A stretch of DNA of 64,000 bases from Diphasiastrum complanatum (lineage: Eukaryota > Streptophyta > Lycopodiopsida > Lycopodiales > Lycopodiaceae): the NCBI GenBank assembly GCA_029204225.1, contig CM055100.1:14574538-14638537 (forward strand), in the 5' to 3' direction. How positions within the stretch are numbered: the first letter of the stretch is position 1; the number at the start of each line of letters is the position of its first letter. The notes beneath the pieces are model-generated. The model made no database searches, had not been told where the DNA came from, and was given only the letters and a program-made list of their open reading frames with translations. The translations under genes were made by a program, and so were the position numbers. Below, piece after piece: positions 1 through 8,855 of the stretch.

Positions 1-3000
1 TCCATAATCATCCTCTTGATCCACACCATCTCCTTTGTGCATGATGTCAAAGCTTTGTACTCGGCCTCACTAGAAGAAAGTGATATAGTTGCTTGTTTCT
101 TCGACATCCATGAGATAGCTCCATCACCTATGAAAATAGCATGTGCATTTATGGATTTTCTATCCATAAGGTCTCCTGCAAAATCTGAATCTGAAAAACC
201 AAATAAGTTAGGTGATGAGCCTCTATAAACAATGCCAAAATCTTTTGTTCCCGAGATGTATCTCAAGATCCTCTTTCCTAGTTTCCAATGTTCTATGCTA
301 GGATCTTGCATGAATTGGCTTAATCTACCAACACAATAAGATAAATCAGGTCTTGTGATGGTTAGATATATAAGAGAACCTATTAGCTTCCTATAGAGAG
401 TAATGTCCTCGAAGGATCTTTCATTACCTCTTATAGTTAGCTTTACATGTGATTCCATAGGTGTATCAATAGGATTTGCATCTACCATATGAAATCTATT
501 GAGAATAGAAATAGCATACTTCTCTTGTGAAATAAAAGTGATTTGAGAAGTTCTAATTACTTCTATTCCTAAGATATAGCTCAAAAGACCAAGATCATGC
601 ACTTCAAATTCCTTTTTTAGTGCTTTCTTGATATCTTCTATATCTTCCTTGTTCCCTCCACTTAAAATAATGTCATCCACATAAATTAGAAGGATTGTAA
701 CATCATTAGCACTAATTCTAAAGTAAAGTGAATGATCATACTCACTCATAGTGAAGTTTTGAGAAAGTAGAAAAGAGTTAAGCCTAGCATACCAACTCCT
801 TGGTGCTTGCTTAAGACCATACAAACTTTTTTGTAGAAAACACACATGATTAGGCTTGCTATGAGAAACATAGCTCTCGGGTTGCTCCATGTAGACTTCC
901 TCTTCAAGATCACCATTCAAGAAAGCATTAGAAATGTCTAATTGCCAAAGATCCCATCCATAAAGAGTTGCAAGGGAAATGATTACTCTTATGCTCACCA
1001 TCTTTGCCACGGGTGCAAAGGTTTCCTCATAGTCAATGCCATGCTCTTGAGCATAACCTTTAGCCACCAACCTTGCCTTGAACTTGTTGATAGATCCATC
1101 TTGATTTGTCTTTACCTTGAAGATCCATTTGCATCCAATTGCACTTTTGCCCTTTGGAAGCTCCACCAATCTCCATGTGTTGTTCTTCATAAGTGCTTCA
1201 AACTCAAGATCCATTGCTTGGATCCATTCCTCTTTTTGCCTTGCTTCATCTACACATGAAGGTACATCAAAAGAAGTTAGGAAAGCATAGTTGGATCCAT
1301 CCACCACTTGCTTACCTTTGCCATCATAAGTGAGCCTTGAGGGTTTCACTTTATGCCTTGGAGTTCTCCTTGGAATTTGACTTGAAGAGGCTTCTTCAAC
1401 ATCCACATCCAATGTGTCATCAACTCCATTGTCATCAAGCACATTAGTTGCAACAACACCATCATCACTTGAAACAACTTTTGGAATGTTACCTTCATCA
1501 AAAATGACATCCCTACTTGTGAACACTTTCTTGATTGAAGGAACATAAATCCTATATGCTTTGCTTACTTCACTATAACCAACAAAAATGCCCTTTCTTG
1601 AAGATGGATCCTCCTTAGTTCTATCATCAAGAGTAATGTTGAAGTAGCAAATGCATCCAAAAGTTCTTAGAAACTTGACATTAGGCTTCGTACCAAACAA
1701 AGCTTCAAAAGGGGTTTTTCCTTCCAATACAACACTTGGCCATCTATTGCATAGGAAATTTGCACACAACAAAGCATCACTCCAAAAAGGTTTAGGAAGA
1801 TTAGCATTCAATCTCATTGCCTTTGCACTCTCACACAAGGTTCTATTCTTCCTCTCGGCCACTCCATTTTGTTGTGGTGTTCTTGGACATGTGTACTCCC
1901 TCTTGATCCCATGCTCATCGCAAAAGGCTTTGAATTTGTTAGAAATGTATTCACCACCATTGTCGCTCCTCAAGCATTTGATTTTGGTTGTAAATTGAGT
2001 CTCAATAGCAACTTTGAACTTGACAAACACATCAAACACCTCATCCTTGCTCTTTAGTAGATAAACCCAACAAAATCTACTAAAATCATCAATGAAAGTT
2101 ACATACATCTTAGCACCTCCATTGCTAATTGTAGTAACACCATGAATATCCGAATGCAAGAGAGAAAAAGGCATCTTAGATCTAGATATAGATCTAGTAT
2201 ATGGCAATCTATGTGATTTAGACAAAGCACATTCTTCACAAACATGATTCAAGCAAGTAAGAGACTTGGGAAGTCCCCTTACTACCTCCTTTTTGGCTAT
2301 TACCTCCAAGGCCTTGTAGTTGAGATGTCCCATCCTTTTATGCCATACCTCTTGAATTGACATTTGTTCATTTGCCATGCATCCAACTTGGTTAGCAACA
2401 ACACATGCATCAAGCTTGAACAATTTCCCTTGCCTTTTCCCTTTTGCAATGATACTACACCCCTTTTTGATCAAGCAAGCATCACCATCAAACTCAACTT
2501 TGAATCCTTTGTCAAGCATTTGGCTTACACTAAGTAAGTTCTTGGTAATGGATGGAATGAGCAAAACATCTTTCAATTCTATATTCCTATTTGTAGAAAG
2601 TGAAATAGGAATTGTGCCAATCCCCTTGATTGCACACTCACCATCATTTGCGGTATAGATTACCTTCCTATCACCATCAAATGCCATTAAAGATGAAAAA
2701 TACTCTTTATGATATGTCATATGAGAAGTGGCTCCACTATCAATCCACCAAGGATCAATGTCTCCATGATTAGCCAACAAGCAAGATGACATAACAAAAG
2801 CATCATTTGAAAGAAGCTCATCCCCACCCTCATCAATAGTTAGATTGGTTTGCTTTTCCCCTTGATCCCTCTTTTTCTTAAAACAATCACTAGCAAAATG
2901 CCCTTTGACTCCACAATAGAAACATTTTAGCTTAGATCTATCCTTCTTTTTGCCAAAAGTAGAGTGCTCACCTTGGTCTTGCCCTTTAGACCAATTGCTT

Positions 3001-3656
3001 TTACCTTTGCCCTTGAACTTGCCTTTAGAGAACATTGCCTCCTCTTCTCCTCCTTGAGATGTAGAAGATGCTCCCACTCTTGCTTGCAACCTGAATTCTT
3101 CAGCCAACAAGACCTCTTGCAAGTCTCCAACACTTGGTAAACATTTTTGGATAGCATAACTTTGAACAAGATTAGCATGATCATCCAACAAGCCATTGAG
3201 AATCACTTGAACAAGCTCCTCATTATTTATGCCATCATTAATGCATGCTAACTCATCATTCAATGCTTTAACTCTCAAAACAAAAGCATGTCCATTCTCA
3301 CTCTTCTTTTGCATACAAGAAAAGATTTGCCTTCTTAAAGTCAACACTCTAGAAGTAGACTTGGATTCATAAACCTTCTTCAAGGCTTCCCAAGCTTCAC
3401 TAGATGATGTGCACTTACCAACCTCTTTGATAAGCTCATTTGTCACATTCATCTTGATCATGTGAAGGGCTTTCTTTGCCCTCTTGTCATACCTCAATTG
3501 TTCTTGAGGTGCCAAAGGTCTCTCCTCCACACCTACAACAATATCCATCAACTCATTCATCTCAAGCAAAGACTCCATCCTTACTTTCCAAGTAGAATAG
3601 TTGAGGGAGGTAAGCCTATCATTGCTTTCCAACATGTAGCCTCCATTTGTAGCCAT
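1..3656 (-). CDS. Copia gag-pol polyprotein, partial (element A)
   Basis: Open from ATG at 3656 to the window edge, 1,218 codons, no stop seen on reading through. Gag comes first (UBN2-type start, tryptophan in YSTWKVRMES), with a CX2CX4HX4C zinc knuckle near 2930-2890. The protease motif is WWIDSGATSHM. The integrase has the HHCC zinc site (WHKRMGH, then CEEC) and the three acidic residues in LHSDIHG, LRSDNGGEY and NGVAERKNRT. The reverse transcriptase carries IYVDD at 686-672. RNase H (SDSDFAGD, SSSEAEYKAL) is cut by the window edge. It encodes all enzymes for copying and integration. Related to, but clearly different from, the polyprotein of element F. The ATG was chosen because it follows the primer site and leader and begins a typical copia gag. 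Confidence 0.9.
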   Translation of the reverse strand, partial: MATNGGYMLESNDRLTSLNYSTWKVRMESLLEMNELMDIVVGVEERPLAPQEQLRYDKRAKKALHMIKMNVTNELIKEVGKCTSSSEAWEALKKVYESKSTSRVLTLRRQIFSCMQKKSENGHAFVLRVKALNDELACINDGINNEELVQVILNGLLDDHANLVQSYAIQKCLPSVGDLQEVLLAEEFRLQARVGASSTSQGGEEEAMFSKGKFKGKGKSNWSKGQDQGEHSTFGKKKDRSKLKCFYCGVKGHFASDCFKKKRDQGEKQTNLTIDEGGDELLSNDAFVMSSCLLANHGDIDPWWIDSGATSHMTYHKEYFSSLMAFDGDRKVIYTANDGECAIKGIGTIPISLSTNRNIELKDVLLIPSITKNLLSVSQMLDKGFKVEFDGDACLIKKGCSIIAKGKRQGKLFKLDACVVANQVGCMANEQMSIQEVWHKRMGHLNYKALEVIAKKEVVRGLPKSLTCLNHVCEECALSKSHRLPYTRSISRSKMPFSLLHSDIHGVTTISNGGAKMYVTFIDDFSRFCWVYLLKSKDEVFDVFVKFKVAIETQFTTKIKCLRSDNGGEYISNKFKAFCDEHGIKREYTCPRTPQQNGVAERKNRTLCESAKAMRLNANLPKPFWSDALLCANFLCNRWPSVVLEGKTPFEALFGTKPNVKFLRTFGCICYFNITLDDRTKEDPSSRKGIFVGYSEVSKAYRIYVPSIKKVFTSRDVIFDEGNIPKVVSSDDGVVATNVLDDNGVDDTLDVDVEEASSSQIPRRTPRHKVKPSRLTYDGKGKQVVDGSNYAFLTSFDVPSCVDEARQKEEWIQAMDLEFEALMKNNTWRLVELPKGKSAIGCKWIFKVKTNQDGSINKFKARLVAKGYAQEHGIDYEETFAPVAKMVSIRVIISLATLYGWDLWQLDISNAFLNGDLEEEVYMEQPESYVSHSKPNHVCFLQKSLYGLKQAPRSWYARLNSFLLSQNFTMSEYDHSLYFRISANDVTILLIYVDDIILSGGNKEDIEDIKKALKKEFEVHDLGLLSYILGIEVIRTSQITFISQEKYAISILNRFHMVDANPIDTPMESHVKLTIRGNERSFEDITLYRKLIGSLIYLTITRPDLSYCVGRLSQFMQDPSIEHWKLGKRILRYISGTKDFGIVYRGSSPNLFGFSDSDFAGDLMDRKSINAHAIFIGDGAISWMSKKQATISLSSSEAEYKALTSCTKEMVWIKRMIM

Positions 3657-4253
3657 GTTGCAATGATTGATCTCTGATCTTTGACCTGTTCCAATGCACT
3701 AAGCACTCTCTTGAATCAACAAATGAAACACAAGAAGAAATCACAAAGATTTGGAACCTAAAACCTTACTTTTTCTCTCTTTTCCTCACTTTTTCCTTAA
3801 TTTTAGCCACTAGTTTTATGATTTCTTGATCAAACCAAGACCAAACCTCAATATACTTGCTTTTCCCTCACTCCTAAGATTGAAATACACTCTTGAATCA
3901 TTCAGCAAACTGAAAATCAGAGGGTTACATCAATTTTGAAGTTTTTGACATGAAGAAGCAAGAAATTGAATCAAAAAACTATATGCTAGAATGGAAAACT
4001 AATAGGATCTTGTTGGATCTTGCATCTCCCTCTTTCCAAAACAATTTTTGTCTCCTTATTCTGATAAGTACAGAGGGAATTCGCCCTACTTCAATTGAAA
4101 TGCATACAAATGATGTTTTGATCACAAAGATCCAATTTCTACACATAAATCAACAAGATTTTTAGCTAGAAACTTGATTGGAATGCTACAAAAGCAAACT
4201 CGCCCACAAATCTCTTCTAAATCTGGCAAAACCTGCACATTTGGCCGCCTAAT

Positions 4254-4265
4254 GCTCTGATACCA
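4254..4265 (-). other. Primer-binding site, initiator Met-tRNA type (element A)
   Basis: Minus-strand TGGTATCAGAGC immediately inside the LTR, the usual plant copia match to the 3' end of initiator Met-tRNA, where minus-strand DNA synthesis is primed. Confidence 0.85.
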
Positions 4266-4466
4266 TGTGAAAAACTCAGATCCAAAAGATGCTAAAGTTT
4301 CATAAAGATCTTGGCCATGGAAGTTATGCACATCTAGATTGAAAAAATGATAGAAATTGTGATGTTAAGCATACTAAACATCAACTAAACATCAAAATCT
4401 GATCATAAGCTTCCACAAACAGAAACTTGCTGTCCCTGTCCGTACTTCAGAGCCTACAACCTGCAT

Positions 4467-4480
4467 TTCACACGTGTGAA
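4467..4480. promoter_or_regulatory. 14-bp palindromic G-box in LTR of element A
   Basis: TTCACACGTGTGAA is a perfect palindrome around the CACGTG core bound by plant bZIP and bHLH factors. It starts about 147 bases downstream of the TATA box, so it should be transcribed in R/U5. The identical 14-mer occurs in both LTRs of element F and its core recurs in LTR I. Function is inferred. Confidence 0.5.
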
Positions 4481-4626
4481 GCCATAGCAACAAAGAAATC
4501 ACAATTCTAGTGGCTAGAATGCAAGATATGAACAAAAAAGTGAGAGAGAAGAAGATGGATCTTCAAAGAGCATAACATTCATTCAATAGAATGAAAATGA
4601 GATATGTACATACTCGTGGAGATGGC

Positions 4627-4634
4627 TATTTATA
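4627..4634 (-). promoter_or_regulatory. TATA box in LTR of element A
   Basis: Minus-strand TATAAATA in a GC-flanked context, mid-LTR. Transcription would start about 30 bases to the left (near 4600) and run leftward through U5, the primer site and gag. Confidence 0.6.
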
Positions 4635-5036
4635 GCAGCCATAGTGCCTCTTGGCCACTTGTCTTATGATAGGCTAAAATTGGGGTCCAATAGGATTCAC
4701 CCATATACCTAGAAATTTGGTCAAATAGGAATGCACCAAATTATGAGCCAATAGAAGAGCTCCACACTCGACCTCCTCTAATTAATGTGACCTCAAAAGT
4801 AGTGTACACATACTTTGGGCCTCTACATACATGTATGAACCTATCTCTAACTTTTATTTGGCCATAGGCCTACAAAATCTCAAGTTAGGAAAATACTACT
4901 AGTTGACAATTTTTCACACTAACTGAGAACAGATTCTTGGTCAGATTTGGAACGTGAAGAACGTTGGACAGCAACTTGACTTCACCTCTTTTGAATTCAA
5001 CTGACTATTCCTTCACCTTCGATTGAATGTGATAAG

Positions 5037-5764
5037 TTGTCTCCAAGTTGCACAACTCAAGAGTGGGTGAATGACTTATAGTCTTTGAACCAGTTGCGAT
5101 GGTGAGTCATGTGTTGAGTTGCTCCGAAATCTAGATATCAAGAATCGATATCCTATTGTTCTTCGACTTTGGTCATGAAAGTTGTCTCATCTTCTTCTTC
5201 TTGTTGCTAATTTGAGTGACTGGCTGTAGCACTATATGTGCTTGTTGTTGGAACTGTTTCTTCTTTTCGTTGTTGTACTTCAAAGTTCGGCAATCTTTGA
5301 TTTCGTGGCCAGTCCTCTTACAGTATCTGCAAAAAAGTTTCTACGTTGGTTGGAATGATGAAGAGCTTGAATTTGATCCTAAACCAGAGTATGAGATGAG
5401 TTGTCTCCTAGTTGCACAACTCTAGAATGGGTGGATGACTTGTAGTCTTGGAACCAGTCACGATGGTGAGTCATGTGTTGGGTTGCTCCCGAGTCCAAAT
5501 ACCAGGAATCAATATCCTGTTGTTCTCCAACTTCGGTCATGAAAGCTGCTTCATCTTTCTCTTGTGGTTAGATTGAGTGACTGGTTGTTGCATCATTTGC
5601 TTGTTGTTGGAACTGCTTCTTCTTTTCATTATTGTATTTCAGCGTTCTACAATCCTTGATAAGATGACCAGTCCTCTTACAATATTTACAGAATAGTCTC
5701 TGTCTTGGTTGGAATGATGAAGCCTCCGAATTCGATTCTAAAGTTGATCCAAGCTGCATGTTAC
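5037..5764 (-). repeat. Tandem duplication (period ~364 bp) of knuckle-protease segment in element B
   Basis: Two head-to-tail copies, about 5037-5400 and 5401-5764, offset 364 bases (for example CTCCAAGTTGCACAACT at 5041 and CTCCTAGTTGCACAACT at 5405). Each holds a zinc-knuckle remnant and a protease motif: YLDSGATQHM in the right copy, YLDFGATQHM in the left one. They differ at many positions, so the duplication is old. The left copy has more stops. Confidence 0.75.
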
Positions 5765-6269
5765 TCCTCTTGTCAGGATAATCTGACTTTGTGGATCGCT
5801 TGGATCTAGACATCTAATTTTTCTTTGAGAATAGAGGTTGAGCATCCGATCTTGAGCCATAGGAGGATCTAGTTCGTCTGATCTCATCTTGAAGTAGCAT
5901 CAATATGACTCTTGATAGAGTGAGATGTTGTTGGGTCGAAATAGCCATGACCCAGTTTTTGTAAGCTTCAGGTAGACTCGATAGTAGAGTCATTACTGCG
6001 CCAGAATCTTCAATGACTGAGCCGATTGCATTCATCTGCTCCATGAGATTTTTGAATTTGTTGAGATGGCTCAAAACACTATCTGCATCAGACATTCTTA
6101 ATGTGAAGAACTTCTTCCTTAGATGAAGTTTGGATGTAACATCTCTGATATCATAGAGGGTTGCTAGGATGTCCCAAGCGATTATAGAGTTCTTGATTGT
6201 TTGGATTTCAAAGACAGATGGGCTTCTATCAATGATCCTGTGATAGAGTCCAAGCTTACACTCTTGCAA
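5568..6269 (-). pseudogene. Copia gag pseudogene with zinc knuckle (element B)
   Basis: Minus strand, one frame with an in-frame TAG at 5816-5814. The upstream part matches copia gag (WDILATLYDIRDVTSKLHL, LLSSLPEAYKNW); the downstream part has the zinc knuckle CKYCKRTGHLIKDC. The N-terminal part of gag is missing. The nearest relative in the window is the gag start of element K at the right edge, which shares WDIL-TLYDIRDVTS-L. Gag would form the particle shell and bind RNA, but this copy cannot be made whole. Confidence 0.8.
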
Positions 6270-6285
6270 TATGACATTGCAAGAA

Positions 6286-7171
6286 ATTCATCCAATGAGT
6301 TGCTGGTGCTGAGTAATTTCTTGCTTCAGGCCTTCAAGGAGAATAATGATACATTGTCATAGTGTCTGACTAGTGGATTCACACCAGCAACAAAATATCT
6401 GCTCATCCCTTGTCATACCAAGTAAAATATATTAAATGCTTCTTGTTGTTTTATGCATTAACATTGGCATTGTCAATGGAGATAGTTTTTAAGTATTGCA
6501 GCTAATGAAATTTCAATCTTATTTTGCAGTGACCACTGGAGTTTAAACGTGATCTCTATTAAGAGATCTGTAGATAATAGTATTAAAGGTTTTTGTGTCA
6601 AGATGAATTCGGCGAGCAATATGCATAAGGATGTAGATATTTACCTTCCATATTTAAGTAAATATATTCCTACAGATGTTCCCCATTCAGTGGACTGACA
6701 GATCGTCAGTTTGGAGGTAAATTCTGTCTTTCTTAATAGCATTTTGAAATCAGTATTCTAATGTATTTGTTTCATTCTAATTTATTCTGTTTCATAATTG
6801 ATTTCTTGTGTGCTGAATTTTTTTGCAGTCACCCCAACAAAATGATTCATTCAGCTATGGGTGGTACACATTATACAATGCCAAGTTATTTTTTGAGTGG
6901 TTCAACCTTCAGAAAGATGTTGATATTTCTAAGGTAATAAATTCTGTTTATTTTTATTTTTGAAATCATGATTAGTTTTCTATTTTGTTGATGTTTTTGG
7001 CCATTACTAATACATAAATGTTCTATCTTGTAGTTTGCACTTCCTGAGTACACATCAAGCCAGGTGTACAGATTTAGACAAGAAATTATCCTGAGTATAC
7101 TGGCTAGGGCAAGGCTTCAACCTCCCGTTATTGATGATGGTGCAAAGGATGATGTAGTTATACTAAATTAA
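6286..7171 (+). pseudogene. Ulp1/SENP-like (C48) SUMO-protease domain, broken, four exons
   Basis: Four exon-like blocks share one reading frame when joined at GT-AG sites: to 6421, 6530-6716, 6829-6933 and 7034-7171 (TAA). The joined protein shows the C48 pattern: a strand ending LLIPCHT, then N-D-H-W-S-L with the catalytic histidine, then SPQQND leading to where D-C-G should stand. Here that position reads S-Y-G, so the catalytic cysteine is tyrosine. The position of the catalytic aspartate reads N (VKMNS). In-frame stops lie at 6360-6362 (TAG) and 6696-6698 (TGA). A working member would cleave SUMO or another ubiquitin-like tag. The upstream part is lost at the junction with element B. It may be a host gene relic or a protease gene carried by a DNA transposon, where Ulp1 domains are common. 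Confidence 0.65.
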
Positions 7172-7366
7172 GATCAGAACAAATACAGATAGCATAGAAC
7201 AAAAATACATGTATAGAATTCATAGATAAATATACATTGCTATATCAAATGATGCTCCATTTTATGAATTTGGGAGCACAAAATACATGTACTGATGCCC
7301 AACTTGGGCTTTCATTTATTGAATGAAAGAGTGTATACACAGAATTTTACTAAAGTTTATTTGACA

Positions 7367-7778
7367 CTATTGTTCTCCCACAATGGTGATTGTTGTAGGT
7401 AGATCTTTGCAGCACGTTATCAGCTCCTGTCTTTTTTGCATCTGTGACATGACAAATATTAGTGAATGTGCAATTGTAAATGATGACATTTTCTATTTAT
7501 TTGTTCTATTTTGAAATGGCAATAAACATAAAGTACTTACAAGTCTTCCATTGATGATAAATTTGAAATATGTTGGTAGATTGGTTTGTAATAGCATGAG
7601 CTCTGTTCTGATAAAATCAAGCTTCCAATGCTCTTCCACCTCAACCATAGTCAAATATTCCTCATTGTAGATAAAGCTTATCTCCATTCGGTTTGTGTGA
7701 CCATTTAGTTCAAAGTCTTGATCTAGTGGTAGCCATGTACCTTCAATTTTCTTGTATCTCTGGTAGCTAAATGTGAGA
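7367..7778 (-). pseudogene. 3' end of an unidentified spliced gene (two exons)
   Basis: Minus strand. Exon 7778-7541 ends in INGRL at donor GTAAGT. The next exon 7441-7367 begins after acceptor CACAG, continues in phase and stops at TAG (VGEQ, stop). The acceptor before 7778 reads TGCTCAG. The visible protein (about 104 residues) includes IYNEEYLTMVEVEEHWKLDF. I do not recognise the family. Its 3' end faces that of the Ulp1-like gene, 195 bases away. Exons further upstream would lie to the right, where copia C is inserted, so the gene is at least interrupted. It could belong to the same decayed transposon as the Ulp1-like gene. Confidence 0.5.
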
Positions 7779-7910
7779 CTGAGCATTTGCTTTTCGATAT
7801 GATAACAAAAGATCATTGAGGACTTTTTAATCCTGCATTCTTACTATCCCAACCTTGATCCACGAGATCTGACAAAGTCACACTCCTTGGGATACATACT
7901 TTTACACAGG

Positions 7911-8698
7911 TTATGGTGACAAGTGAAAAGGGGACACAACCTTACTGAATGCCAAAAGTGTCCTAAAAGCTAAGGCACCCTATAAATCTTATCCTAAGGC
8001 CATTCGTAAGAGTGACGCACTTTTGCATCATCACCAACGTTCACTTCAGTACTAACTGACGTCACACCCTTTCCACGCTCACCCTATGCAGTTGCATTAA
8101 CAAATTGGACAACATTTGCAGCCACCCACGATCTCCTACAGACATCACATCCACTCTGTACTTTCACATATGCACACTTGTAATATTATGATATATTTAA
8201 TACCATCTGTGTATTCATTGATGGGAGATGAACAATGTATGAAGAAATAAGGAGAGACTAGGAGAAGAGGTTTGATTCCTCATTACAGATAGAAATAAGC
8301 CTTGTAGGGCACGCGGTTTTGTCCGCTACTGTCTTATGCTCTACCGCATTATTGACTTGTATGCTTGATATACTTAATCTGATACAGTTCATTTAGTCTG
8401 CGTTCAGATCTGTGTTAATATTGCTATGCTTATTCTTCATTCTGTCTGATCTTTCTAGTTGCTCTTTCTGGTAATAGATTATTAGCTTTTAGTCTTGTCA
8501 ATCTAGAATGATTGTGATTTCTATCACTAAAGTTCTGTTCATTCTGATAGACGTAGTCATGCTTAGGGAGAGAGTCAAATAATTCATTCCGCTGCGCACG
8601 AATATTTTCTGTTTGAGTTCGTTTCTCGTTCGTTTCTTGTTCGAGTTCGTTTCTCGTCGTGTTCGTCATTTATTCTTTTCCCCCTCTCTCTCCCAACA
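7911..8698 (+). repeat. 5' LTR of element C, truncated at its outer end
   Basis: Similarity to the 3' LTR begins at TTACACAGGTTATGG (about 7912) and runs to CCCAACA at 8698. The first ~155 bases present in the 3' LTR are absent; 7779-7910 before it is unrelated to the LTR. Compared with the 3' LTR it also lacks a ~140-bp block. Confidence 0.8.
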
Positions 8699-8710
8699 TG
8701 GCATCAAAGC
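8699..8710 (+). other. Degenerate primer-binding site (element C)
   Basis: TGGCATCAAAGC directly after the 5' LTR, two changes from TGGTATCAGAGC. Confidence 0.7.
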
Positions 8711-8855
8711 GATCTTTATAGCTTGATTGGCCTCCACAGTACAAGATTCTACTAGCCGATAGAGTAATTATTTTCTTGTTCTGTATTTGTCAGTATCAGA
8801 TTTTCATACTTAAGTCACTGATAGTTTCTTCTATTACTTAGACTAATTCTTCCAC

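Larger units (their letters stand above)
1..4918 (-). mobile_element. Ty1/copia retrotransposon A, 5' LTR to RNase H (3' end outside window)
   Basis: On the minus strand the order is 5' LTR (4918-4266), primer-binding site, an untranslated leader of about 600 bases (4253-3657), then an open gag-pol reading frame that runs off the left edge inside RNase H. The domain order protease, integrase, reverse transcriptase, RNase H defines Ty1/copia. The sequence right of 4918 is the pre-integrase region of another copia (minus strand), so A sits nested in element B. The five bases beyond the LTR (4919-4923, CTAAC on plus) should be one target-site duplicate; the other lies outside the window. No stop or frameshift was seen, so A looks young. 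Confidence 0.9.
4266..4918 (-). repeat. 5' LTR of copia element A (653 bp)
   Basis: Ends are a perfect 9-bp inverted repeat: TGTGAAAAA at 4266 and TTTTTCACA ending 4918 (plus-strand reading). The inner end abuts the primer-binding site with no spacer; the outer end abuts unrelated coding sequence of element B. It contains a TATA box on the minus strand and a palindromic G-box. The partner LTR lies left of the window. Confidence 0.85.
4919..6285 (-). mobile_element. Decayed copia element B (gag to pre-integrase), interrupted by A
   Basis: On the minus strand, from about 6285 leftward: truncated gag, zinc knuckle, protease motif, a second copy of the zinc knuckle and protease, then the pre-integrase block VLHVPNLTKNLFSV, which stops exactly at the outer end of the LTR of A. 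The rest of B presumably continues beyond A, left of the window. No LTR or primer site of B is visible at its right end, where gag is truncated against host-gene sequence, so a deletion or recombination joined them. Several in-frame stops show it is dead. Confidence 0.75.

Noticed and set aside
4254-4265. tRNA-like matches at primer sites
   Set aside because: Only 12-18 bases match the 3' end of initiator Met-tRNA; no cloverleaf follows, so no tRNA gene.
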